A stretch of 64,000 nucleotides of DNA from Sphingopyxis bauzanensis (GTDB lineage: Bacteria; Pseudomonadota; Alphaproteobacteria; Sphingomonadales; Sphingomonadaceae): the NCBI RefSeq assembly GCF_002205675.1, contig NZ_NISK01000002.1, forward strand, positions 1 to 64,000, in the 5' to 3' direction. Under the pieces are notes generated by a model, which was not told where the DNA came from, made no database searches, and saw only the letters and a program-made list of their open reading frames with translations. Of this stretch, positions 45,094-53,215 are shown piece after piece. Each line of letters opens with the position of its first letter. Position 1 is the first letter of the stretch. The position numbers and the translations under genes are program-made.

Positions 45094-45879
45094 TCAGTAG
45101 CCAACGAAGACCGCAGGTCGTCCTTCGCGGCGCGCAGCCAGCGCCTCCTTGGCGTCCTGCGTCTTCGTGCAACGGACCATCGCGGTGGCTTCGCGTTCGA
45201 TCATCTCGTCGAGGCTGGCGTGCGAGGCCGCAGCGATATTGCGCTTCATCAGGCGCAGCGTCACGGGCGGCATTGCGGCAAGCTCGTTCGCCATTCGCAT
45301 TCCCTCGGCGAGCAGATCGCCGGACGGCATGACGCGATTGACCAAGCCTAGTTGGAGAGCCCGGTCCATCGCAATTTTTTCGCTCAGAAACATCAATTCC
45401 GCGGCAATTGCGGGCCCGACGAGCCGCGTCAGGAAATAGGTGCAACCGAAATCGCCCGAAAGCGCGAGCCGGACATAAGCGGTCGTCATCATCGCGTCGC
45501 TTGCAGCAATGCGCATGTCGCACGCGAGCGCAAGCGCGAGACCGGCGCCCGCCGCCGCCCCGTTGACGATCGCCAGCGTCGGCTTCGGCATCAAGTGCAG
45601 CAGCCTTACCGTCTCGGCATGGTGCACCATCGCGTCGACGCGCTGTTCCTGGCTCTTCGGACCGGTATCGCGCGCGGCGCCCGACCGTGTGTCGCCACCA
45701 GCGCAAAAGGCTCGGCCTGCCCCGGTCACGACAACGCATCCGACACTCTCGTCTAGCGCAACATCGGCAACCGCAGCGTTCAGCGCATCGTGAAGATCGC
45801 CGCTCAGCGCGTTGAGGCTGTCGGGCCTATTGAGCTTGAGGACCGCTACCCGCCCTTCCCGCTTTATATTCAGCACCAT
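45094..45879 (-). CDS. Enoyl-CoA hydratase/isomerase
   Basis: A 261-residue crotonase-fold protein: LNRPDSLNALSG, GRAFCAGGDTRSGAARDTGP, VNGAAAGAGLALALACDMRI (oxyanion hole) and YVRLALSGDFGCTYFL. The Glu pair of classical hydratases is replaced by a Gly-Asp arrangement (SGD), as in PaaG-like isomerases and some ring-acting members. The reaction is therefore open. It is convergent with the thiolase gene and divergent from the MaoC gene at 46066. Confidence 0.86.
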   Translation of the reverse strand: MVLNIKREGRVAVLKLNRPDSLNALSGDLHDALNAAVADVALDESVGCVVVTGAGRAFCAGGDTRSGAARDTGPKSQEQRVDAMVHHAETVRLLHLMPKPTLAIVNGAAAGAGLALALACDMRIAASDAMMTTAYVRLALSGDFGCTYFLTRLVGPAIAAELMFLSEKIAMDRALQLGLVNRVMPSGDLLAEGMRMANELAAMPPVTLRLMKRNIAAASHASLDEMIEREATAMVRCTKTQDAKEALAARREGRPAVFVGY

Positions 45880-46065
45880 GTCGGCTTCCCTTCTTCCCTA
45901 CCGGTCAAGCGACTAGAGAGCATCTTGGCGGACAGCTTTAGTGTCTGTTCGGAAGCAAGGAGACGACTATTCGCATATGTTCGGGCGACACACTTGTGGA
46001 CCGCCCAAGGACCGGCAGCGATAATGATGGGCCATCGCAATTGACCCCGAGACGAGGAGGCCGAC

Positions 46066-46923
46066 ATGCCCATTCAATATCCCGCAGTGCTCAAGGAAAC
46101 GAGTTCCGGCGGGCGAAAGGCCTGGGGCGCAAATGACGCGATTCTTTATGCACTCGGTCTTGGCATGGCGTCGGATCCCCTCGACCGGAACGAATTGCCC
46201 TTCGTCCATGAGGTCGATCAGAAGGTCATGCCAACGCTGGCTGCCGTTCTCTCGCGCGGTCTCGGAGTCACCGTGGCGCAGCTGGGTTTCGATTACCGTT
46301 ATTCGGTGCATGGCGAGCAGGCGATCCTCTGGCACCGGCCGATCCCGCCGCAGGGCGAGATTACAGGCGAGGGCCGTGTCGTGGCGGTCTACGACAAGGG
46401 TGACAAGGGAGCCGTCTGCGTCACCGAGACCAGCTTGCGCGACGGGGCAACGGGCGACCTGCTGGCGACGGTTCGCGTCACCTCCTTTGCCCGTGCCGAC
46501 GGCCATTGCGGCGCGCCGAGTGAGGGCGCTCCTGACCCGCACAAGGTTCCGGACCGCGCACCCGACCTCAGCCTGCGCTACGCAACGCGCCCCGACCTCG
46601 CTTTGATCTACCGGCTGAGCGGTGACATGAATCCACTGCACATCGATCCCGACGCCGCCCGGCGCGCCGGATTCGACCGCCCCATCCTGCATGGCCTGTG
46701 TACCTACGGCATCGCCTGCCGCGCGGTTATCGAAGGCTTTGCCGGATGGGATCCCGAACGGCTCGCGAGCCTCGCGGCCCGCTTTTCGGCGCCGGTCTTC
46801 CCCGGCGATGCGCTCGTCATCGACCTGTGGCGGGACGGCGATGTCATTTCTTTCGAGGCGCAAGTTCCCGATCGCGGCGTGACGGTTCTCAAGAACGGGC
46901 GCGCCGAACTGCGCGGCACATGA
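46066..46923 (+). CDS. MaoC-family enoyl-CoA hydratase (double hotdog, MFE-2 type)
   Basis: A 285-residue protein closely parallel to the one at 5816-6652. It has NDAILYALGLGMA, LHGEQ-like VHGEQAILWHRPI, the hydratase motif YRLSGDMNPLHIDPDAARRA (about 179-198) and PILHGLCTYGI. It should hydrate enoyl-CoA to (R)-3-hydroxyacyl-CoA. Its stop overlaps the next SDR start (ATGA), and a third SDR follows, giving a three-gene coupled unit. Confidence 0.9.
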   Translation: MPIQYPAVLKETSSGGRKAWGANDAILYALGLGMASDPLDRNELPFVHEVDQKVMPTLAAVLSRGLGVTVAQLGFDYRYSVHGEQAILWHRPIPPQGEITGEGRVVAVYDKGDKGAVCVTETSLRDGATGDLLATVRVTSFARADGHCGAPSEGAPDPHKVPDRAPDLSLRYATRPDLALIYRLSGDMNPLHIDPDAARRAGFDRPILHGLCTYGIACRAVIEGFAGWDPERLASLAARFSAPVFPGDALVIDLWRDGDVISFEAQVPDRGVTVLKNGRAELRGT

Positions 46924-47768
46924 GTTTTTCCGAGCCGCCGGCTGCGGCAGACCCGATGCTGCCGGCAGACATGTTCGCAGGCCAGGTCGCGCTGATTACC
47001 GGCGGCGGCAGCGGCACCGGGTTGGCGATGGCCGAGGCGTTCGCCCGCTGCGGCGCAACCGTCGCGCTTGTAGGCCGCGACATCGAGAGGCTGACGCAAG
47101 TCTCGGAGCGTCTGGGCAGACAGGGCCTCTCCGCGGTGCCCATAGCCCTCGACGTAAGGGAACCCGAGAGGGTTTGCGACGGGTTTGAACGGGTCGAACA
47201 GACCGTGGGGCCGATTACGATCCTCGCAAACAATGCCGGCGCGAACTTCCCGCTCCTCGCCGAACGTATCAGCCCGAATGCCTGGCGCGCGGTTACCCGG
47301 ATCGCTCTCGACGGCACCTTCTTCTGCTGCCAGGAATTTTTTCGCCGGCTGGACGGCAGGCCCGGCGCGATCGTCAACAATCTGGCGAGCTACGTCTGGC
47401 TGGGATTGCCCGGCGACGCGCATGCGGCCGCGGCGAAGGCGGGTCAGATGAACCTGACGCTCACACTCGCGGCCGAGTGGGGCCGGCTCGGCGTGCGTGT
47501 CAACGGTCTGGTAATCGGTAATTATCCGCATGCCGGCATCCCGGGATACGACCCGGACAAGGCGGGGCCGCGCGCGATTTCGATACCCGCGCGACGCCCG
47601 CTGCGCGCACAGGAAATCGGCCGCGCCGCGGCGTTTCTGTGTTCGCCCTACGCTCGCCATATCACGGGCACGAATCTCGTGATCGACGGCGGCGACTGGC
47701 TGCGGCGGGACGTTTTGAAGCCCGTTTTTGTCTCGCCCTGCGACCGCGAAAATCTCTGGATGGGATGA
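46920..47768 (+). CDS. SDR of the 2,4-dienoyl-CoA reductase type
   Basis: A 282-residue SDR with TGGGSGTGLAMAEAFARCGA (about 27-46), NNAGANFPLLAERI, and AHAAAAKAGQMNL, where Lys is kept but Tyr is not, as in dienoyl-CoA reductase relatives. It is similar in layout to the SDR at 33223-34092. It is coupled to the MaoC gene upstream (ATGA) and to a degenerate SDR gene downstream, suggesting that the two SDRs may form a heteromer. Confidence 0.82.
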   Translation: MSFSEPPAAADPMLPADMFAGQVALITGGGSGTGLAMAEAFARCGATVALVGRDIERLTQVSERLGRQGLSAVPIALDVREPERVCDGFERVEQTVGPITILANNAGANFPLLAERISPNAWRAVTRIALDGTFFCCQEFFRRLDGRPGAIVNNLASYVWLGLPGDAHAAAAKAGQMNLTLTLAAEWGRLGVRVNGLVIGNYPHAGIPGYDPDKAGPRAISIPARRPLRAQEIGRAAAFLCSPYARHITGTNLVIDGGDWLRRDVLKPVFVSPCDRENLWMG

Positions 47769-48541
47769 GGATGACCGGTTACCGCCCCTACCCCGTCCCC
47801 GACGGCAGCTTTGCCGGACAGACGATCCTGCTGACCGATGGCGACGACCCGGTCTCGCGCGGACTCGCGGCTGCATTCGCAGCGCTTGGCGGAGATGTCT
47901 TCGTCGCCGCCGAAGGCGAGACCGCGGTTTCGGCATTCGACAGGTTTGAACGGCCCATAGATATATTGGTGAACTGCCGGTGGCAGAGGACGCTTGGCCC
48001 AGCCGAGGACATGCCCCCGGCGCAAGCACAGAGCGAGATGCACCAACTTTTCGGAACCGCGTTCGATTATTCGACCGAGTTCGCCCGCCGTCGGCAAAGA
48101 GCGCAGCTTGGCGGTTCGATCCTGATGCTTACCGAGACCGCCGACCTTGGCATGCCGGGTTTGTCGGTATCGGCCGCCGCCTCGGCCGCGATACAGAATC
48201 TCGCGCGCAGCCTGGCGGTCGAATGGGCCGCCGATAATATTCGGTGCAATGTCGTCGCATGCGGGATGATAGAAGGGCGCGACGACCCGGCTTTTGCATT
48301 GGCAGCGCAGCGCGGGATCGCCCCCGGCGACACCGTGCCCACCGGACAGATCGGGACGGTCGCCGATGTCGTTGCGGCAGCACTCTATCTTTGCTCGGCC
48401 TATGGCGCCTATTTTTCCGGGTCGACGATGACGATCGACGGGGGAGAGAATTTGCGCCATTCGCTCGGCGGGCCGCCCTTCTCGGCACCCCGCACGCGCA
48501 TGCTCAACCGCCAGCCCCGAGAAGTGCGCGCACGGCAGTGA
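47765..48541 (+). CDS. Degenerate SDR-fold protein, probable non-catalytic partner
   Basis: A 258-residue protein with overall SDR architecture (LAVEWAADNIRCNVVACGMI; YFSGSTMTIDGGENLRH at the end). The glycine-rich cofactor loop TGxxxGxG reads TDGDDPVSRG, NNAG reads NCRWQ, and YxxxK reads SAAAS (136-140). It therefore probably cannot bind NAD(P) normally or catalyse. It starts inside the stop region of the functional SDR gene (ATGA), so a structural or regulatory heteromer is likely. ATG 47771 is an alternative start. Its 3' end overlaps the convergent hydrolase gene by 38 bp. Confidence 0.75.
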   Translation: MRMTGYRPYPVPDGSFAGQTILLTDGDDPVSRGLAAAFAALGGDVFVAAEGETAVSAFDRFERPIDILVNCRWQRTLGPAEDMPPAQAQSEMHQLFGTAFDYSTEFARRRQRAQLGGSILMLTETADLGMPGLSVSAAASAAIQNLARSLAVEWAADNIRCNVVACGMIEGRDDPAFALAAQRGIAPGDTVPTGQIGTVADVVAAALYLCSAYGAYFSGSTMTIDGGENLRHSLGGPPFSAPRTRMLNRQPREVRARQ

Positions 48542-49430
48542 CAAAGGCGAGTGGCTGGTCGAGCATAAGATGATGACCGGCATCGGGGATCGTCACAAAG
48601 CGCGTTCCCGGCGGCGCCACCGCGCGTGTTGCGGCCATCACCTCATCCGGCACCAGCGACGACCGGTCGCCCCATAGAAAATCGAGCGGGCATTGCGCTG
48701 CCGCGATCACGTCGCCCGAGTGGCCGCTGAACGGGACGCCGCGGCTGCGATCAGCATCGGGGTCAAAACACCAGTGCCAGCGGTCGTCCCGGAGGACGAG
48801 CGAACGCCGCGCGATGAAGGCCAGCAGATAGTCATTGTCGCACCGCTGTTCGGGTCGCAGGCGGAACCGCGCCGCGCCTTCGTCGAGACTGGTGTAGCCG
48901 GGATTGGTCCAGGGCTTCCGATTGTCGAACGGGTCTTCGCGCGGCGGCCGCGCGCCATTGTCGGCTACGATCAACCGGCCGAAGCGCGCGCCATCTGGGT
49001 TCGCTGCGACTTTCAACGCGATAGCGCTGCCAAAGGAATGCGCGACGATCGACGGTCGTACCGTCCCCTCGAACAATCCGGTCGCCTCGGCCCCGGCCAG
49101 GAGCTCCGCCAGATGAACCTCCGGCGGGTAACTTTTCCGCCATCCCGATCGTCCCATGCCCGACCAGGAAATCGCCCCCACCCGCCAGTCGGAGGCAAAG
49201 AATGGCGCGATGAAACGCCACCAGTCGGCGTGACCGCCATTTCCGTGGAGAAACAGGAGGCCGGGTTTCCCCCGCTCTCCCCAGGCGAGGGTTTCGATCG
49301 CCGTTCCCGACACCTCGCACGTTCCCCGTTCGGGCGCTACGGCGAGCGCGGAAGCAAACCACCCCGGACCTTCATCGAGAGTAGGACTGTCGGGCGATAG
49401 GCGCAACGCTTCGGCCTGTGCGGTGGTCAA
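48504..49430 (-). CDS. Alpha/beta-fold hydrolase
   Basis: A 308-residue hydrolase: LLFLHGNGGHADWWRF (oxyanion region), nucleophile elbow VAHSFGSAIALK, late DFLWGDRSSLVPDE (Asp region) and DAGHHLMLDQP (catalytic His). It could cleave an ester, lactone or beta-diketone. The start is TTG 49430, which overlaps the LysR stop in TTGA; upstream residues in that frame are LysR-antisense junk. The overlap means the hydrolase is probably made by termination-reinitiation after the LysR gene. Confidence 0.82.
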   Translation of the reverse strand: MTTAQAEALRLSPDSPTLDEGPGWFASALAVAPERGTCEVSGTAIETLAWGERGKPGLLFLHGNGGHADWWRFIAPFFASDWRVGAISWSGMGRSGWRKSYPPEVHLAELLAGAEATGLFEGTVRPSIVAHSFGSAIALKVAANPDGARFGRLIVADNGARPPREDPFDNRKPWTNPGYTSLDEGAARFRLRPEQRCDNDYLLAFIARRSLVLRDDRWHWCFDPDADRSRGVPFSGHSGDVIAAAQCPLDFLWGDRSSLVPDEVMAATRAVAPPGTRFVTIPDAGHHLMLDQPLAFVTAVRALLGAGG

Positions 49431-50395
49431 GCGACCAGGGCATGTTGCATCGCGAAGTCGACCGAATTGTCTGCCGGCTTCGATAGCGGCGGCGACTGAA
49501 CGTCGAATTCCGCCGCAACCCGCTCGGCTGTCTGCCAGAAATGGTCGAGCAGGCCGCGCGCGGGCTCCTCGCGGCGCACCAACGCATATTTCGCGACCGG
49601 CACTTCGCCTTCGATATCGAGATGAACGAAATCCGCGAGCGCGCCCTGCTCGCTGTGCGGCCAGCCGACCGTCAGTACCGCAAGCGACCGGTCGCGGGCA
49701 TAGAAGGGAACAGCGGTTTCTCCCTCGCTGACGATCATCGGCCGCGCGCCGGCGTCGAAAAACGGCTTGTAAAGCATGTCCCAACGCTCGGGATTGAGCC
49801 GCGGGTTAGTCACCGGAATTTCGCGGCCTGCGAGGGCGCTCATCGGAACCTTGCCAAGGCCCGCAAGCGGATCGCCCGGCGGAACGAGCAGGCTCACCGG
49901 GCTCGAATAGAGGATCAGCGTCTCCAGACCGGGAAATTCGCACGGCTGACCAACGAGCGCGACATCGATCAGCCGCTTTTGCAGCTTCGAAATCAGCCGT
50001 GCACTGTAATTGCTCACGATATCGATCGTGACGCGCGGGTGCCGGGATTGATAGGTCTCGATCGCAAGCTTTCGCGCTGGAACCCAGAAAGTGTAGGGAT
50101 TGACGCCGAGGACAAGCGTCTGGCTGTGCATGCGCATCAGGTCGCGCGACGACTGACGACATTGCTCGGCGGCTTCGGCAAGATCATGTGCCGAGGCAAA
50201 AAGCGCCTCGCCCTCGTCTGTGAGACTCACCCGTCGCGTGCTGCGGACAAAGAGCGGAAATCCCATCTGGGCTTCGAGCTGCTGGATCTGGCGCGACAGC
50301 CATGGTTGATCGACGTTGAGCCGCCGCGCGGCTTTGCTGAACGACATTTCCTCGGCGACAACCGAGAAGCGGATCAACCGATCGAGATTGGACAT
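49427..50395 (-). CDS. LysR-family transcriptional regulator
   Basis: A 322-residue LysR protein. The N-terminal helix-turn-helix (RLIRFSVVAEEMSFSKAARR, then LNVDQPWLSRQIQQLEAQMG) is followed by an effector-binding domain (TLVLGVNPYTFWVPARK onward). LysR regulators respond to pathway intermediates. ATG 50395 follows GGAGAGGTGAACGG. It is divergent from the crotonase gene at 50585; the shared intergenic region carries a palindrome at 50438-50458, the usual position for a LysR operator. It is co-transcribed with the alpha/beta hydrolase. Confidence 0.9.
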   Translation of the reverse strand: MSNLDRLIRFSVVAEEMSFSKAARRLNVDQPWLSRQIQQLEAQMGFPLFVRSTRRVSLTDEGEALFASAHDLAEAAEQCRQSSRDLMRMHSQTLVLGVNPYTFWVPARKLAIETYQSRHPRVTIDIVSNYSARLISKLQKRLIDVALVGQPCEFPGLETLILYSSPVSLLVPPGDPLAGLGKVPMSALAGREIPVTNPRLNPERWDMLYKPFFDAGARPMIVSEGETAVPFYARDRSLAVLTVGWPHSEQGALADFVHLDIEGEVPVAKYALVRREEPARGLLDHFWQTAERVAAEFDVQSPPLSKPADNSVDFAMQHALVA

Positions 50396-50437
50396 CCGTT
50401 CACCTCTCCACATGTTACCCCGTTATCGGGACCTCTA

Positions 50438-50458
50438 TTTGTGACGACCCTACACAAA
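50438..50458. promoter_or_regulatory. Candidate LysR operator in a divergent promoter region
   Basis: TTTGTG-N9-CACAAA is an inverted repeat containing a T-N11-A core, 43 bp upstream of the LysR start and between divergent genes. It contains GTGACGACCC, shared with the palindrome at 16455-16469. Confidence 0.5.
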
Positions 50459-50491
50459 ACTCTTTGCCGGTTCAATCGCGAAGCGCCGCCT

Positions 50492-50524
50492 ATGCGAGAT
50501 TCGATACCGCCCATGCGATATTCG
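50492..50524. promoter_or_regulatory. Tandem ATGCGAKATTCG repeats upstream of the crotonase gene
   Basis: ATGCGAGATTCG (50492-50503) and ATGCGATATTCG (50513-50524) are spaced 21 bp start to start, two helical turns, and lie 60-90 bp before ATG 50585. They are probably activator-binding half-sites or -35 proximal elements. Confidence 0.4.
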
Positions 50525-50584
50525 TCTTGGTAAAATCATTGAGATATGCTGCAATATCGGCGCCAAATCGGGAGTGTGAGACGA

Positions 50585-51382
50585 ATGGCCTATAAGACCG
50601 TATTGCTTGATATCGCTGACCATATTGCGACGATCACTCTCAATCGCCCGGAGGCGTACAACAGCTTCACGCGCGATATGACGAACGAATTTGTCGAGAT
50701 CTGGAAACGCCTGCGCGAGGATGATGATGTACGCGTGATCATTCTTCGTGCCGCGCCGAGCCCCGCATTCTGTACCGGTGCCGACACGAAAGGCGGACCT
50801 GGCATCACGCCTTATCGCACCCCCGAGTCGCGACTGAAGCCCTGGTCGCTAGACGACCCGGCCGAGTCGCTCGGCGCAAAGAGCAACAAGGTCTGGAAGC
50901 CGCTCATCGTCGCGGTTTCGGGGATGTGCGCCGGCGGCGCCTTCTACTTTCTCAACGAGGCCGACATCATCATCTGCAGCGAGGAATCGACCTTCTTCGA
51001 TCCGCACGTCAATTTCGGCATGGTATCGGCGTGCGAGCCGGTCGGCGCGATGGCGCGCATGCCCCTCTCGGAAGTGCAGCGCATGGTGCTTCTCGGAAAT
51101 CACGAACGTATCAGCGCCGAGACGGCACTTCGCATCAGCCTGGTGACTGAGGTCCTCCCCGCCGACCAGCTATGGGAGCGAGCACGCCATCTTGCCGCGC
51201 TCATCGCCGAGAAACATCCGGTGGCCATCGAAGGATCGGTGCGCGCAATGTGGGAAGCTCTGAGCCTTCCGCACCGCGAAGCCATGGAGAATGCGTTGAA
51301 ATATACGCAGATCGGCAATCCCATCTCCACGGCCACCGTCGACCGCAAGACGGCGCCCAAAGCGAAATGGTGGCTGCGCTGA
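50585..51382 (+). CDS. Enoyl-CoA hydratase/isomerase
   Basis: A 265-residue crotonase-fold protein: LNRPEAYNSFTRDM, PAFCTGADTKGGPGI, VSGMCAGGAFYFLNEADIII (oxyanion hole) and VNFGMVSACEPVGAMARMPL. Catalytic Glu is seen in SACEPVG, but the geometry is unlike a standard hydratase, so hydratase, isomerase or ring hydrolase are all possible. It is divergent from LysR and is the obvious direct target of that regulator. Confidence 0.86.
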   Translation: MAYKTVLLDIADHIATITLNRPEAYNSFTRDMTNEFVEIWKRLREDDDVRVIILRAAPSPAFCTGADTKGGPGITPYRTPESRLKPWSLDDPAESLGAKSNKVWKPLIVAVSGMCAGGAFYFLNEADIIICSEESTFFDPHVNFGMVSACEPVGAMARMPLSEVQRMVLLGNHERISAETALRISLVTEVLPADQLWERARHLAALIAEKHPVAIEGSVRAMWEALSLPHREAMENALKYTQIGNPISTATVDRKTAPKAKWWLR

Positions 51383-51403
51383 GCCGACGGTCTGCCACCA
51401 GGC

Positions 51404-52201
51404 TCAGCTCCCGCTGAAATTCGGCGACCGCTTCTCGAGAAGCGCCGCAACTCCCTCCTTGTGGTCTTTCGTGAGATGGCTCACCGACTGCATCACCGCG
51501 GCCAACTCGAGCGCCGTGTCATATGTGATCGTCTGCCCCTGGCGCAGCATCGATTTCGTCATGCGCAGGGCGTGCGGCGGCATTGCCGCGATTTTCCCGG
51601 CCAGCGCGAGCGCCTCGTCCATGAGCGTTTCGTGCGGAACGACGCGGCTGACGAGACCCCATTCGCATGCTGTCTCGGCATCGATCGTATCGCCGGTAAA
51701 GAAGAGCTCCGCCGCCCGGCTCATGCCGATCGTGCGGGGAAGAAGCCAGGTTCCGCCGTCGCCGGGGACAAGTCCGAGTTTCAGGAAGGTCACGCCAAAT
51801 TTGGCCTTGTCGGAAGCGAGGCGCACGTCGGCCATGCAGGCGACATCACAGCCCAGGCCGATCGCGGGGCCGTTGACCGCGGCGATCAACGGCATGTCGA
51901 GCCCGAAAAACGCACGCGCCGCGCGATGGATATTGCTGCGATAGCCCTCGCGGATCTGGACGGCACCCCCCGAAAAATTGCCGGTCCCCTCGCGCATCGC
52001 TTTCACGTCACCGCCCGCCGAAAAGCATTTTCCGCTTCCCGTGAGGATAGCGCAACGCACCGCCGGGTCGGCGTTGATCTCGGCGCATGCCGCTGCGATC
52101 GCGTCGCCGTCGCCGAGCGCGCCCAACGCGTTCATCGTTTCGGGCCTGTCGAGGATCAGCACGGCGATCGCGCCGTGCCTTTCGGTCTTGATGATCGCCA
52201 T
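51404..52201 (-). CDS. Enoyl-CoA hydratase (PaaG-like)
   Basis: A 265-residue crotonase-fold protein: LDRPETMNALGALGD, GKCFSAGGDVKAMREGTGN, VNGPAIGLGCDVACMADVRL and FLKLGLVPGDGGTWLLPRTI, the PaaG/epoxyphenylacetyl-CoA isomerase-like active site (Asp rather than Glu). ATG 52201 follows AAGGAGACTTTC. It lies 31 bp downstream of another crotonase gene on the same strand, so the two are probably co-transcribed. Confidence 0.88.
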   Translation of the reverse strand: MAIIKTERHGAIAVLILDRPETMNALGALGDGDAIAAACAEINADPAVRCAILTGSGKCFSAGGDVKAMREGTGNFSGGAVQIREGYRSNIHRAARAFFGLDMPLIAAVNGPAIGLGCDVACMADVRLASDKAKFGVTFLKLGLVPGDGGTWLLPRTIGMSRAAELFFTGDTIDAETACEWGLVSRVVPHETLMDEALALAGKIAAMPPHALRMTKSMLRQGQTITYDTALELAAVMQSVSHLTKDHKEGVAALLEKRSPNFSGS

Positions 52202-52232
52202 GAAAGTCTCCTTTGCCTGCGCAAGGGGCAGG

Positions 52233-53033
52233 TCAGCTGCTGCGTGTTTCAAATTCCCCGGCGGTGAGGGCCGCGTCGATGCCCGCCATCGCCATATGCG
52301 AGGCCTCGAGATCCAATATGGCGTCGAGGTTCGTGCTTTCAGCCGCGTGGAGCGCCTCCTTGGCGTAGCGGTAGGCGCGAGCAGACCCATTGGCGAGGGA
52401 CCGCGACATCGCTTCGACCGTTCCCGCGAGAGCGTCGTCCTCGACCACCTCGTCGACGAGCCCGAATTCCTTGGCCGCGGCCGATTCGAAGCGTTCGCTC
52501 AAGAGATAAAGGCGCCTTGCCTTGCCCGCGCCGAGAATGCGCGACCAGAACCAGGTCCCGCCCATGTCGCCCGACAGCCCGACCTTGACGAACGCCGAGG
52601 TCAACACTGCCGAGCGGGCCGCGATGCGGATATCGCAGGCACCCGCGAGGCTCAGTCCGGCGCCGGCACATGCGCCGTTGACCATTGCGATCGTCGGTTT
52701 GCCCATGAGATGCAGCGTGCGCGCGATGCGTGCATGGCGGCGCAGATAATCGATCCTGCGCTCGATCCACGCGCCCGCCGACGCGGCGGCGGACTCAGAC
52801 GATCCGGCCTTGAGGTCGCGTCCGGCACAAAAGGCGCGTCCAGCACCGGTCAATACCACGCAGCGAACGTCAGGATCGATGGCCACCCGCTCGACGATCG
52901 GCGCCAGCGCATCGTAAAGTTCCGGCGTCACCGCGTTCAAACGGTCGGGCCGGTTGAGTATGATCCAGGAGACGCCATCTGCGCTTCGCTCGGTCACCGT
53001 GGGCGCGGTCGTCTCGGCAAGGGTCATCGGCAT
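52233..53033 (-). CDS. Enoyl-CoA hydratase/isomerase (PaaG-like)
   Basis: A 266-residue crotonase-fold protein: LNRPDRLNAVTPEL, GRAFCAGRDLKAGSSE, VNGACAGAGLSLAGACDIRI and FVKVGLSGDMGGTWFWSRIL. It is close in design to the proteins at 45094 and 51404, with the Gly-Asp active-site pattern. Together, five crotonases in one island suggest several hydration, isomerisation or hydrolytic ring-opening steps. It is upstream of the 51404 gene. Confidence 0.87.
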   Translation of the reverse strand: MPMTLAETTAPTVTERSADGVSWIILNRPDRLNAVTPELYDALAPIVERVAIDPDVRCVVLTGAGRAFCAGRDLKAGSSESAAASAGAWIERRIDYLRRHARIARTLHLMGKPTIAMVNGACAGAGLSLAGACDIRIAARSAVLTSAFVKVGLSGDMGGTWFWSRILGAGKARRLYLLSERFESAAAKEFGLVDEVVEDDALAGTVEAMSRSLANGSARAYRYAKEALHAAESTNLDAILDLEASHMAMAGIDAALTAGEFETRSS

Positions 53034-53215
53034 TTCCGTTTCAGGTCAGATTCCGCTCCCCATAAACGAGCTCGCGCCAAATCAGCCATGCGAGGTCGCG
53101 CGGCTGGTCTGCGATCTTCCCCTATGAACTCGGCGCCCGCTCTGTGCTCAATTGGCCCTATGCCCCGCGCCCGATGTCCGGGCGAAGGGCGATTGACTTC
53201 ATTCGGGGAGCCATT

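Noticed and set aside
46704..48029. Minus-strand ORF of 441 codons opposite the MaoC and SDR genes
   Set aside because: It spans several coupled plus-strand genes and has no family motif.
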